NCBI RefSeq assembly: GCF_000346465.2
Contig: NC_034010.1
Location: 23,594,570 to 23,658,569 of the forward strand
DNA length: 64,000 nucleotides
From: Prunus persica
Taxonomy: Eukaryota; Streptophyta; Magnoliopsida; Rosales; Rosaceae
Direction of reading: 5' to 3'
The position numbers were made by a program, and so were the translations under genes. Below, piece after piece: positions 1 to 11,666 of this stretch. Every line of letters begins with the position of its first letter. The stretch's first letter is position 1. The notes below the pieces were generated by a model. It was not told the DNA's origin, made no database searches, and saw only the letters and a list, made by a program, of their open reading frames with translations.

Positions 1-1072
1 TGAGCATATCGCCAGAAGCGATTCCCTAAAGATGTACAAGCAGAACAAATAGCTGGATATAAGGCTATATAATGTGTCATGAAGTGTAATCCCTTAAATA
101 AAATCCATGAAGGATTGTAATCGCATGAAGCAAGTCTCTGAAGGACATGTGCCTGGAGCACAAATTTTGTACTCAATATTAATATGTATAAATTGCCTCA
201 GTGAGTACATTAATTATGATATGGTTGCAATACATGAAAACTCCTGAAGAGTTGATAATTGATTAAAACTCCTGAAGAGTTCAAGAAATATTTGTCTCGG
301 CCTAAAAATCGAGAATTATGCCAACGAGATTCTTGCTTATACTAAGAAAATATTGAAATATTTTTATGTGGATTATCCGTTGGGCACTTAAATGATTTTT
401 CGGGAAATATACTAGACCAGACATTGTATTTTCCAGATAGAGCTCAGCTCCATCACTACCACTTTGGGATGATGTTAGACATATTTGATGTCATCTCTGC
501 ATAAAATAATATACGGGCATATTCTTTTCAAGTGAACTTACAAATAGCCCAGGTTTTTGTTTGATTCGCGGACTCTATAAATTTGTATGATTTATATAAA
601 GATAGCTCACTGGAAATACATTTGCTTACTCAACTACATGAATTGTTGATGGCTACATCATTCACTAAATCCGAAAGATCTTCCCTTTAGAAAGATAGTC
701 AAGAAGATATCAAGGGGAGCATCCAACAATATTACAAGATTGACTCACAGAAGCAGTGTCAACTATGACATTCAGAAAGATGATCAACAATATGGCTTAA
801 AATATATTTTGCCAAGGATCAGGGGGAGTGTGCTGTCAATAAAAATCTTCACACCGTGTACTCTTTTTCCTTCGTCCAGGTTTTTATCCTACTGGGTTTT
901 TCTTGACAAGGTTTTAACGAGGCAGTGTTGCACGTGTGTCAATATACACAAAATTTTAAGTTACACATGTTTATGTACTCTTTTTCCATTCGACCAGTTT
1001 TTGTCATACTGAGTTTTACTGCCAAGATTTTTAACGATGTATATTCCATACATTGTGGTCTCTAAAAAGGAG
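1..1072 (+). mobile_element. Degenerate 3' internal end of a Ty1/copia retrotransposon
   Basis: The window opens inside a decayed copia-type element. Around 660-700 the reading resembles the end of a copia RNase H domain (Phe-Thr-Lys followed by a Ser-rich stretch), but it is broken by stops. Downstream is the 3' untranslated block often seen in plant copia elements: a 'gtactctttttcc ... ttaacga' motif, present here twice (about 859-925 and 975-1036). A purine-rich stretch at about 1065-1072 directly precedes the LTR and fits a polypurine tract. No usable open frame remains. The 5' part lies outside the window. Confidence 0.65.
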
Positions 1073-1384
1073 TGTTGTAAAGAAAGTAGTGGAGTCCACA
1101 TAAAGAAAAGAAGAAAATAATATTCAAAAAGCTTAATGATGATGTTGGAAGCCATCCAATTTGCCTATAAATGGGCTTCCCATTGCTTAGCAAAACACAC
1201 CAAGGGAGAAAAGAGGAAAGAAAGGAAGAGTGAAAGGGAAGAAGAGAGAGTGTGAAATCTGAGTGTTAGTAAGTTTTATCATCTGAGAGAATTCTATCAG
1301 TGCAAATACCAAAAGAACAAATATAATTTTTCTCCCAATATTCAATACTACTTTTCATATTCTAATTATTTTATTTTATTAACA
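1073..1384 (+). mobile_element. 3' LTR of the copia element (TG...CA)
   Basis: A 312-bp unit begins TGTTGTAAAG directly after a purine-rich tract and ends ...TATTAACA. It contains a TATA-like 'cctataaatgggc' at about 1164 and a purine-rich leader after it, as expected of an LTR promoter. The partner LTR is not in the window, so the edges rest on the TG/CA termini and the purine tract. Its end lies about 665 bp upstream of the PRR start codon, so LTR-driven transcription could in principle enter that promoter (inference). Confidence 0.6.
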
Positions 1385-1494
1385 ACTTCGACATTCCAAA
1401 ACATTTTAGCCAAAGATATAGGGGATCAATATCAGTGCAATGACATAGAAAAATGGATCACAAAGGTCGGAGACACGATTGCCTTGGAAGCGAC

Positions 1495-1500
1495 CACGTG
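1495..1500 (+). promoter_or_regulatory. G-box (CACGTG) upstream of the PRR gene
   Basis: A perfect CACGTG lies about 550 bp upstream of the PRR start codon. Two further ACGT-core sites are close by: ACGTGGC at about 1551 and CCACGTCA at about 1684. G-boxes are bound by bZIP and bHLH factors and are typical of clock and light-responsive promoters. Occupancy is inferred. Confidence 0.5.
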
Positions 1501-1749
1501 TCGACCTTCACAACCATGAGATCCCAAGTACTTGTGGTGGAGCAAAGCGGACGTGGCAACGCTCCTAAAAAATATCCAGCCCGGGAAGCCCCAGGCTCTC
1601 AGACATGTGTCCCGTGTGGACCCCGCACGCCGTAGATGATCAGCACAAGCGAGAATAAATCAAAACCGGTGGCCGAAAACGCTCCACGTCAGCTCTCCAC
1701 CCAGAAACCAATGACGACCCTCCTTTTGATCGGGGCATAGCAAAGCAAA

Positions 1750-1757
1750 AGATATTT
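1750..1757 (-). promoter_or_regulatory. Evening-element core (AAATATCT) upstream of the PRR gene
   Basis: The + strand reads AGATATTT, the complement of the evening-element core AAATATCT bound by CCA1/LHY/RVE-type MYB factors. It lies about 290 bp upstream of the start codon. A related AAAATATCC lies at about 1567. PRR5/7/9 genes are known CCA1/LHY/RVE8 targets, so this position is meaningful, but a single 8-mer can occur by chance. Confidence 0.5.
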
Positions 1758-2049
1758 ACTCAGGTTTTTCGCGGCTGTGAGCAAAAGCTCCTTCCTCTCA
1801 CAATATTAATCCGAAGCTTCTCTGGCGAATTTCAAGGAAGATTTTTAGATTTTTTTTTTTTTTTTTTTAAGCTACCGTCTTCTTCTTCTTCTTCAGCTGA
1901 AGAGGATGAGGTAAAGTTTGAATCTTTTTGTTCTCTGCAACTTGAAAGTGTTAAACCCTATTTCACTTTGACTTTTGCTTTCTAGCTTAGCTCTGTGAAA
2001 TTGTGAGGATTTAGCCGTGTGCTTTTGGCTTTTGGTAGAGTTCATGAAA

Positions 2050-4462
2050 ATGGGTGAAGTTGTGGTTAGTGAGGATATGGAGACTGTGAAGAACGAGAAG
2101 AACATGGAGGAAGAAGAGAGTGGTGGTGGTGGTGGTGGTGGTAGTGGCTCTGCAGAGGTGGTGAGCTGGGGGAGCTATCTGCCGAAAATGGTGCTCAGGG
2201 TTCTTCTGGTTGAAGCCGATGATTCGACGCGTCAGATCATATCTGCGCTACTTCGAAAATGCAATTACAGAGGTTGATTGCTCTGTTCCCTCTTTCTGTA
2301 TTTGAATTTCCGTTTTTTGGTTGTGAAAAATGCGATGATTTGACTTAATTTTGATATGAAGTTTCCTTCTTTTTCTCATTTAGTGAATTTTTTTATGACA
2401 ATCAAGGTGTTGAAATGATATAATTGTGGTTGTTTGTAGTCATTTAAATGTTCGTAGAAAGTGTGGATCTTCACTTTCTGAAATATACCGTCTGTGTGTG
2501 TTTGGATTAAGCAGTTGTTGCTGTTGGTGATGGATTAAAGGCATGGGAGGTCATAAAGGGGAAACATCATAAGATAGATCTTATATTAACTGAAGCAGAG
2601 CTACCGTCAATATCCGGATTTGCGCTCCTTACTTTAATCATGGAGCATGACATGTGCAAGAACATCCCTGTGATAAGTATGTTACTCTTACCTAACAATG
2701 TGCTCTTTCTTCCCTATAGTTGTTGGTCTGAAAATGGATTATGAAACAGTCCTTTTAATGTCCTCTCTTTCTTACTTATAGTTGTTGGTCCGAAAATGGT
2801 ATGCGAAGCTAACCTTTTATGATGACCGTGCAGTGATGTCCTCTCAGGATGCTATTAGCACGGTTTTGAAATGCATGCTAAAAGGTGCAGCTGACTATCT
2901 CATTAAGCCTGTCAGGAGGAATGAGTTGAGGAACCTTTGGCAGCATGTTTGGAGAAGGCAAACTGTATGATCCATTTTTCCACTTTGCCCAATTTATTGG
3001 ATTGGTTATCTTTATTTAATTTCTGCAGTGATTATTAAAGTTTAAATGATACATATCTTCTTCTTTCTTTATATTTTCTATCAACAGATTGGTGCACAAG
3101 CTCCTCAAAACTCAACTGTTCCACAGCATAAAGCTGAAGCCACTTCTGAGAATAATGGAGCAAGTAAACATTCAAATGATTATGCAGTTTCTATGCGAGG
3201 AAATACGGAATGCAGTGAGAAAGGAAGTGAAGCCCAAGTAAGTATATTTAATTAATATAGCGATTTTGCCGTCGCTCATTTGTTCAAGGGCATTAATTCT
3301 GCTTGAATCTCTATAATCTCTTTCATGATACATGTCATGCTTTTAGGGGTACGCATAAATGTTCTATTGCTAACGTATGCCAGTTTCTCATCTCAAATTC
3401 AGTACATCTCAGATAAGGAAAGTGTCAATTGTCAAATGTAGTACATCTCAGATAATATGTCAATAAGTATCAATTGTTTTTTTCCCATGTTAACTTGCCT
3501 AATTGAATTAAAAAATAATAGCTTTTTAGAAGTATGTATCCAGGATTATGCATATGTGAGGTCAGTTGTTGCTTGAGAAAATTTCCTACTTCGAGAATAG
3601 GTTGGTTCCATGGAGTTTCATATACAAACGGCATGTTTGTCTACCTCTTGTGCAGAGTTCTTGTACAACGCCTTTCTTGGGAGCTGAGAGTGCATACATG
3701 CAAAATATGCAGGATATTTCACAACTAAAGTATGGGAGTGCTTCTAATTTGAGCAATACAGATATGGAAAGGCTTGAAGAGTGCGCTAGGCTAGCGAAGG
3801 AATCTGTTATGCATGAGAGTGAAGCAAAAGGTACGCCATATCTTCTTGCTTCCTCTCTATTTTTGTTTGTAGTTTTTTCTTCTTTCAGTAATTTTTTAGC
3901 ATGGGGTATCTGACAAGCCATTGGTTGCAGAGAAGTCGGGTACATTTGGATCAGATGAAGCACCTTTGAATGGTCATACCTCAACTGCTATAAGACTGAG
4001 AGAGGACCATGCTTCTGCTATAAAAATGGTTGAAGGTGAAGGTATCCTACCAGAAAGTTACAAAGGAAATGCTAACATCTCTAGTGAAACTCACAGCTGC
4101 TCTTATGAACTGGATGAACCATCCAGTGGAGCTATTGACTTCATTGGCACCTTTGACAATCCACCCAAGTGCACTGTTGGACACCCTAAGAGTAGAGAGG
4201 ATGGTACAAAGCACATGGGATGTGCTCCACAATTGGAACTTTCTTTGAGAAGTGGTCTGGGTAGTTCAAACAAGCAAGCGAGTGACGAAAGGCCTTTGCT
4301 GAACCATTCTGATGCTTCTGCCTTTTCATGGTGAGTACTTTTGTTCCCTGTCCGTTGTTAAACTTGAGAGATGATGAGAGAAAAATAAAGCATGTGTTTG
4401 TGGTTTTTTCTTTTGGCTCCCTGTTTATTTGTCTGAAATGCAGTTATCAATTTGGTGAATGA

Positions 4463-4497
<35 letters not shown>

Positions 4498-5975
4498 AGT
4501 GATTTTGATGTGAGAAATCATTTATCAGTAATAGTGACTATTACAGTGGTAATGCTGTTGGGTAGCAGTAAAGCTAATGGTAGAGATTTCGGAGATTTCG
4601 GAGAGTTGCAATAATGACGTAAATTAATTGACCTCTCATTTACAATGAAAGGATGATCAATTCAATAGTAATAAAACAAGTAGCCAACTGTATTTGTTGC
4701 TTACAATAATATAGAATCCTATGACCCTCCCTAAGAAAGAGAACAAAATTTGAATAACTTGTAACTTGTTCAAATTTTAAATGCAAACTAGTGGTTATAT
4801 CACTGATTTTTCTGATCAAATTAATGTGCATGCAGGTATAATAATAGCAAGACAGTGCAATCCCTTTTCCCAACATTTCCCAGTACTAAATCAGAGGTTG
4901 CAAGTAAATCCCATGATAGCCAAGAAATGTCTACCTTGGTATCTTGTCAAACTGCCCAAGCTGATATATCTTTTCCAGGTCCTCAACTTGGGATGATTGG
5001 GGTAAGGTCTGATAATATTTGTGCTGGATACGATCATTCTTTCCCATCCTTGTTTGTTAGACAATCAGATTTAACCCCGACATGGAGTACCAAATCAGTT
5101 TGCCATGGAGCACAGTCCTTCCCTGTGAATACTTCAAATCATTCAAATCCCGAAATTCAGCACTCAGAACAAGAATGTCACCTGTCTGATAAAACTACCT
5201 ATAAATCTTTTGACCAAACCGTGCATAAACAGAACAAACTGGAGCGCATGGAGGAATCTAGACCTGGCTCTCCTGCTACTGGGCAGAGTGCTTGTAGTAG
5301 TTTGGGCAATGCAGTTGGCAATAATATTGGTAGCGGCGCATATGGAAGCAATTGTACTAGCAATGATGGAGATGCCTTGGCTGTGGCTAGTGAGATTACC
5401 GTGGCTTCTGAGAGCTTGAATGGCAGTGGTCACTATGTTCATGAGGGACTTGGAGGAGCTGATTCTCTTCGTTCCAGCCAAAGGGAAGCAGCTCTGACTA
5501 AGTTCCGACTGAAGCGGAAAGATCGATGCTTTGAGAAGAAGGTATTATCATCTTCTTTAAATTTTGCAATCATTCTTGACGCTTGTTGGCATTTGAGGCT
5601 GGACACAACCCATGTTTATGGAAAAGTTTGGTTTAACTGCATTTGCAATTATTCTTGTTCTACAATAGGCTTCTGACTACCACTAGTAGTACCAAGTACC
5701 AACTTGGATACTTCAATTTTACATTTTAGATTGAATAACCGCTCTGATAAACCTAGATTTGGAAACCTCCAATTTTTGAGTTGCTAATACCAAACCACAC
5801 ACAATAACTCATATCATCATAAGATGTTTTCATTCCCTTAACATCTCATGTTTATATGCAGGTCCGATACCAAAGCCGGAAACTACTGGCAGAGCAGCGG
5901 CCCAGGGTGAAAGGTCAGTTTGTGCATCGGGCGCAGACTGATTCTCCAACTGCAGATGCTGCTGTTGAGTTATAA
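2050..5975 (+). CDS. PRR5: Two-component-like pseudo-response regulator, PRR5/PRR9 clade
   Basis: Circadian-clock transcriptional repressor of the nucleus. Eight coding exons fit in phase: 2050-2272, 2515-2676, 2834-2964, 3088-3237, 3656-3830, 3931-4330, 4836-5541 and 5862-5975, giving about 686 residues. The N-terminal pseudo-receiver domain (roughly residues 45-165) has an acidic patch (VEADDS) and the IKP lysine. The phosphoacceptor Asp is replaced by Glu ([10 protein letters not shown]), the hallmark of PRR proteins. The C-terminal CCT domain spans the last intron ([20 protein letters not shown], then [20 protein letters not shown]) and serves DNA binding and nuclear import. The middle is Ser/Asn-rich and poorly conserved. 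The start is the ATG giving MGEVVVS, typical of this clade; an in-frame ATG lies two codons upstream. A minimal uORF (ATG AGG TAA) is at 1906. The PRR5 rather than PRR9 choice rests on length and the start motif and is not certain. Confidence 0.9.
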
Positions 5976-7627
5976 CACTGAGTTCTGGCGCCTTCCACTG
6001 AACATGGGTTTAGTTTAAAGCGAAGAATCTTTGGTTTGTGTGGTGCAGGATTCCTTCTATATTCTTGAAGCTTTTGTAAAGAAGCACAGAATGATGCAGT
6101 GAATGCTGAAGACTACAATTTGCAGGTTTCTTTGGCATCATTGCCATTGGGTTTTTGTTTTAGTTTGGGATTAGAAAAGAGGTAGTGCTGTAATTAGGTA
6201 TCGGTTTTATCTCTACATAGTATGCTTCGTAATGCATGCACCTCATATAAGTGATTGTAGTTAGAGAGGTTTAATGCTCTATAATATATATATATATATA
6301 TATATTTTTTTTTTTTTGGTCGAATGGTATAATAATTTGCATCAAAATGTTGTTTTGCCTGTTGGATATTTTCTCCACCTCGCTTGCTTTCTCTTCTTTT
6401 CACTCCACATTTGTGGGAAAGAGTCTGAGTCTTGTCCCCATGCCTTTCCCAGAAAAATAATGAGAGAAAAAGGAGCTTTAAAGGCTGTATAGCACTAACC
6501 ACTTAACCAATTAAGTTAAGGAAAAAGCTTGATTTATTAAAATTGAGGAGCGGCTCCTTTTTACCACCAATGTTGTTTTGATACTTAGTCAATCGTGATT
6601 CCATTGGTTTTAAAGAAGAGCTCAATCTTAAGTCAATTGATACAAATGCAAGAAAGGTCAACATTTACTTTTGATCTTAGCATGGGAGATGAAATGGGGG
6701 TCCATGTGACGTGTCTGCAATATGTAACACGCGGGATGACGAGGCAGGACCCAACAAAAGGCAAGCATGTGGCGATGGCAAAACAGAGCCACCTACTGTC
6801 TCCATGCAGATACATACAACTTCCAGGACTTATCCTTGTGTTGGTAAAGTGCAGTACGTACGTAAGCTAAAGCTAAGGCTTCCCCTCTAGAGAGATACAG
6901 AAGCTTTCCCCATCTCAAATTTTATACATGAAAAACAAAAATATATTAAGTGGAGATAATTAAAATGGCTAAGTAGCTTACTCTTCTTGTTGAATTCGCT
7001 TTGCTTATTTTTGTTCTAGTTTAGAAACAAAGGAAACAAAAAGGGTATAAAATTGTAAAAAGGACCATCCCAAGCGGTAGTGGGTCGGCCTTTTGAAATC
7101 TCCCACTTTCACTTGAAGTTGGTTTCTTTGAAAAGCTTTTGGGAGCTTAGGCTAATACTTAACCACAAAGCAACTTGGCTATTGCCATTACCAGTCAAGA
7201 AAAGGGAGAAAAAGAAATTAAAGTTGATTAGAGCTGATGCGCTCTCTATTTTGCACTCGAGTTTAAATTATTTTTTTCATAGTTTAAATAAATAGAGAAA
7301 TATAATGTGTTCCATAAAACCACTAAAATGTTCATTTAATAACTAGTTAACCTATTTTTTGTTGACCACATTATTGGATTTAAGTTCAAAAGAAAAACAT
7401 AAACTATGTGATAAAACATGGGGATTATCCGAAGGAATAATATAAAGGGCACAAGAAGTAATAACAAAGCACCCATGGTTTCAAATCAAATTAGAAAAAG
7501 ACTGAGAATAGTTCTCTAGAGAGCAAAACCCAACTCTCTCCCTTTCTTTTTCCATCACCTTTTCTGTTCCAATTGTCACACAGATTCTTCCTCCTTCAAC
7601 TTTTTCTCTCCAGCACTTGCCACATCC
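5976..7627. other. PRR 3' region and intergenic DNA
   Basis: The first few hundred bases should be the PRR 3' UTR. An (AT)n run followed by a T run is at about 6281-6318. No coding exon or clear transposon was recognised between here and the NHL gene. A TATA-like 'taatataaagg' at about 7437 is suitably placed to be the NHL core promoter. Confidence 0.5.
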
Positions 7628-8323
7628 ATGACAAAGGAGCACCCTCCAGATAAAACCCATCACCACCTCCCTAAAATGACCGAAGAAGAAGATCATAAAA
7701 AAAACCCCACCACAAAAAAACGATACATGGCTTCCTCACCAATTTACACCAGCGGCCCCTACAGATCCATCTGCACCTGCCTCTCCATCTTCCTCCTCCT
7801 CGCCGGCGTCACCGCCCTCACGCTCTGGCTCGTCTACCGCCCCCACAAACCCCAGTTCACCGTCGTCGGCGCCGCCGTCTACGACCTCAACGCCACTTCC
7901 CCTCCCCTCATCTCCACCACCATGCAGTTCACCCTCGTCACCCACAACCCCAACCGCCGCGTGTCCATCTACTACGACCGCCTCTACGCCTTCGTGTCGT
8001 ACAAGAACCAGGCGATCACACCACAGGTGGCCCTGCCGTCGCTGGTGCACGAGCATCGGAGCACGGTGGCGGTGTCGCCGGTGCTGGGCGGCAGGGCGGT
8101 GCCGGTGTCGTTGGAGGTGGTGAACGGGCTAACGATGGACGAGGCGTACGGCGTGGTGGGGCTGAGGGTGGTGGTGATGGGGAGGCTGCGGTGGAAGGCC
8201 GGTGCGATAAGGACTGCGCATTATGGGGTTTATGTCAAGTGTGATGTTTTGGTTGGGTTGAAGAGAGGGTTTGTGGGTCAAGTTCCTTTGCTTGGAAATC
8301 CTTCATGTCAAGTTGATATATGA
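7628..8323 (+). CDS. NDR1/HIN1-like (NHL, LEA_2 domain) membrane protein
   Basis: Intronless gene of 231 residues. A Lys/His-rich N-terminal tail (1-45) is followed by one hydrophobic segment (about 47-70, ending LTLWLVYRP). A LEA_2-type beta domain then carries the family motif NPNRR.SIYYD (near residue 107) and ends in a C-terminal 'KCDVLVGLKRGFVGQVPLL' region. NHL proteins are membrane-anchored, often at the plasma membrane, and many act in defence or stress responses. The specific role of this member is not readable from sequence. Further in-frame Met codons occur at residues 17 and 34, but the first ATG is taken because it gives the full Lys/His-rich tail. The coding strand is very C-rich at third positions in the first half and G-rich in the second half, switching near 8020-8040. 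This explains the long spurious open frame on the other strand. Confidence 0.88.
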   Translation: MTKEHPPDKTHHHLPKMTEEEDHKKNPTTKKRYMASSPIYTSGPYRSICTCLSIFLLLAGVTALTLWLVYRPHKPQFTVVGAAVYDLNATSPPLISTTMQFTLVTHNPNRRVSIYYDRLYAFVSYKNQAITPQVALPSLVHEHRSTVAVSPVLGGRAVPVSLEVVNGLTMDEAYGVVGLRVVVMGRLRWKAGAIRTAHYGVYVKCDVLVGLKRGFVGQVPLLGNPSCQVDI

Positions 8324-11300
8324 TAACTTGTTTAATTTTCATGTCACTTGAATATGTTTCCTTTTCTTTTTATTGTACTTATGATCATCCCAAGTTTTTT
8401 TGTTCTTCATTTCCCTTTGAATCTGTAAGAGTAATTAATCAATTTGAGCTCTGCATATCTCCAATTTTGCTTTGATTTTGGTTTGAGTGTTCACTATTGG
8501 CATTGCCACATGGCGTGGGTGTGTGTTTTCCATGCAGTTGATTAGGTAACATTTGTCTTTACTCTCTAAAAATACTTATTTCTTTAAATATTTAATATTC
8601 ATAGTGGAGCATTCTTTTAAATTCATATAACAACAACAACATTCAAGGTGGAGCAATATAAGCCCTACTTTTAGTTCTATTATTTTTTGTTTTTAGATAA
8701 CGCATTTAAGGATACTGCTTGCCTTCTTTTTTCGGGAGGAGATTTCCTATAAATTACGCACACATCTGCAAAAATAATTCAACTAGAGGTATTGTAGTTT
8801 CTTGGAGTGAAAGGAGGACCATGACATAGGGCATGTATAATAAAGTGAGGTCCATCTATGACAATGGAGGTATGGCTTGGTTCACATATTGTAACATGAA
8901 TGGGCATATTTTTGTAATTATCTGCATCTGCATGTATGTACTCTGATTGAGTTGAATGGGCATCGAATCGAATTCTCCAAATTCCCTCTTCCATGCATCT
9001 GTCGATGCTTTGATTGTTTATTTATTCTGAGTGTCTAGTGCATGCAGCATGCAGCAGAGCTTAAGGGCATCAGATTCACATCTTAATTAAAGTAGCTAGC
9101 TACTTAATTAATCAATCTTGAACCTAAACCAATCAACGAGAACTTAACATGGGATCACTTTTCAACTTGTAAGGAGAAAAATAAAAAAGCACAAACATAA
9201 AAGGGGATAAGAAAGAAAAAGATATATGTGAATTTAATCAACTTGTTGGATAAATGATTCTCGTTTAATTTGCACGAGTAATTCTATATTGAGCGTCTTA
9301 TCTAAGACCTTTAGATCTTTTAATTGCTAGATCAAACTAACTAATTTGATCCAATAAGAATCTCACTGTAGAATTCTACCCATTTCCATACAGTACAGCT
9401 CTCGACTGGTTTACAATCAAATGCTGAGCTGCTTCCAATTTCACAAGTCTGCAGACAAAATTCAAGTGACAAATCTGGGCTTTGTTGAAAAACTACAACA
9501 AGTATTTATAGGCCCTTTTGATCAGCAAATGGGCTTAGCCTACACACATGCAGCCCTGTCACGTGACTCATCATGACCCATCCAGGATCCATCTATCTAT
9601 GGACCACGTGCGCTCTCTTTGATCCATTCCATGCAAATTGCAGTGCATGCATGCAGGAGAGCAGATCAGTCTGTTTTCTTCAAGGCTTTGTTCTTTCTCC
9701 TCAAAAAGATGACAACTTTTATGTACGTACTGGTAATGAAACCCATCTGAAATTTACTATTTCCCTCTCCATATTTTATCGGTTGAAGCTTACCCATAAC
9801 TTCAACACTCACAATTTCACAACACACAAAGAGATTAATAATATCCAACTTCCAAGATCAAAATTGAAACCTCTTCTTCTCCCCTCTTTTCTTGTCAGAT
9901 CTTTTGGTCTAATTTATACCCAAAAAAATAAAAATATACCAGCAATTCAGAACTCCTTTATTGGTTGTATAACCTATAAATGTTTAGAATAAAACCCAAA
10001 AACAGAGATGCAACCTGGGTTGCATGTTTTACTAATTTTGGTTTCATTAAAATTGTTGGTTTGACATGATTTTCGTTCAAGAAATTGTGGGAGGGATCCA
10101 AGTGTTTTTGGGTTGTATTGTAGTCTTGTTTGATAGGTCGTTCTGTCGCAAGAATTCTATAATGAGAGCTTTATATATGGTCCTTAGAGCATCTTCAGTG
10201 CGTGGTTGTATAATGAGGTGTATGTTAAATATACATAATTTGTTATCGGAATTACCTGCAATGGGAAGGTGTAAACAATTGTAAATTTGCATCACAACCG
10301 TGAGATGCAAATTTAGATACACATGTACATTCTTTTTTACATCTCTTCTGAGGCTTTGTAGATTTCTTAAGAATTGATGTTGGTTATAATGGACAGGTGG
10401 TTTGTCTCTTTGTACGAACTTGAACTATGGGCCTACATGAGAAAATGTGAGAAAGAGTGATAAAAGTTGAGATCCCTTTATATCTTTAGAGGTTATAAAT
10501 ATGATTTTTGCTCCAATAGAAACAATCTAAATGTAAAGATGTATAATTGATTTTGCTCTGAATAATTATAAAATAACTCGATTACGTCGTTGTAGTGCTC
10601 TTGTGTTGCGGTGGGTGCTCTGTCTTGGGGCCCATAAACTTCGTCATTATGAGCTTTTGAATAGAATCTCAAGTCCGCCCAAACATCTTTGTCGTTTTGA
10701 GGTTTGGAAGATAGAATCTCTATCTTATCCACCCAAATAACTTAAATTTGACAATGCAATACAAGACCGTAATTAAACACATGATTAACAAAATTACCAA
10801 AAACTAAAGGACCCAAAAAAAAACCAACATTCTGGTTTTTGGATGCCCAAACTGACCAACAAAGATTCAAATTGGCTGCCAAAATCAGAAACACAGAAAG
10901 GACTAATTAAATATAAAAAATTTATGTACAACTTTCTTTTATCGATCAAAAAAAAAGATTCGAATTTAAAACCTCTTTTAATATTTAAAAAAAAATACTT
11001 AATTATCTCAATGTCACTCTTTTTGAACCGTCATTCCATTATAATCTATAGACACCCCCCACAAAAATAAGATCTATATAGAGGGAGTAAAGAAATCGTC
11101 AAAATGGCAGTGACATGAAAAAACAGCCAATCATGATGAGACGCAGATCGCTAAATCATAACCAGCAAGCATCATTAATTAAGGTGCTACAATCCAACAA
11201 AGCCTACTTAATGACTCTGTATTCTAATGTGAATTTCATCAGAAAATAGAAACAAACTGGTAAAGTATAATATTGTTATTGTGGATCGGTTTGTCTATGT

Positions 11301-11560
11301 TAAATTAATCTGTCTGTTAACAGACCCGACAAAGTTTGCCACGACCTTGAGACCCGTGTGAGCTCCGCCACCAACTCAAAATATAGCGTTGACTGAAACT
11401 TGATCTGAGTTTTGACCTTTGAGTCGGTTGCTGTACAAATACTTGTAGTTGCATTTGGAAGATCTGGTGGAGGATAAAAGGGTAGTTTCCACGGATGCAG
11501 TTGAAATTGTTGACGCTGCAGAGCTCCATTTGAAGCTAGTCCTAAATATATATAATACTC
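8324..11560. other. Intergenic region between NHL and MTP1
   Basis: A/T-rich DNA without a convincing coding region on either strand; open stretches have no family resemblance and no splice-consistent partners. One MITE-like inverted repeat is listed separately (9277-9381). A TATA-like 'aaatatatataatac' at about 11543 may be the MTP1 core promoter. Confidence 0.5.
9277..9381. repeat. Short MITE-like inverted repeat
   Basis: The two ends are imperfect inverted copies: 'taattctatattgagcgtctta' at the left, and the complement of 'taagaatctcactgtagaatt' at the right. The terminal 'attctatagtgagg' theme also occurs at 15271 and, inverted, at 45876-45893, so this may be a diverged family member. 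No clear target duplication was seen. Confidence 0.4.
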
Positions 11561-11666
11561 TCAAGGCCACAAGGTTTTGATGCAGAAGCTGCTGCTGGTG
11601 CCCATCTGAGTCTTTTTTCGTACGCCACAGCAACTGCCACTGCCATAAGTAGCTAAAGACTAAAAG

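Noticed and set aside
1453..1635. 60-codon open frame upstream of the PRR gene
   Set aside because: No family resemblance; it overlaps the promoter with G-box and ACGT elements, and no splice partner is seen.
7736..8056. 106-codon open frame antisense to NHL
   Set aside because: Its Gly/Val/Asp/Glu-rich translation is the shadow of the C- then G-ending codons of the NHL gene.
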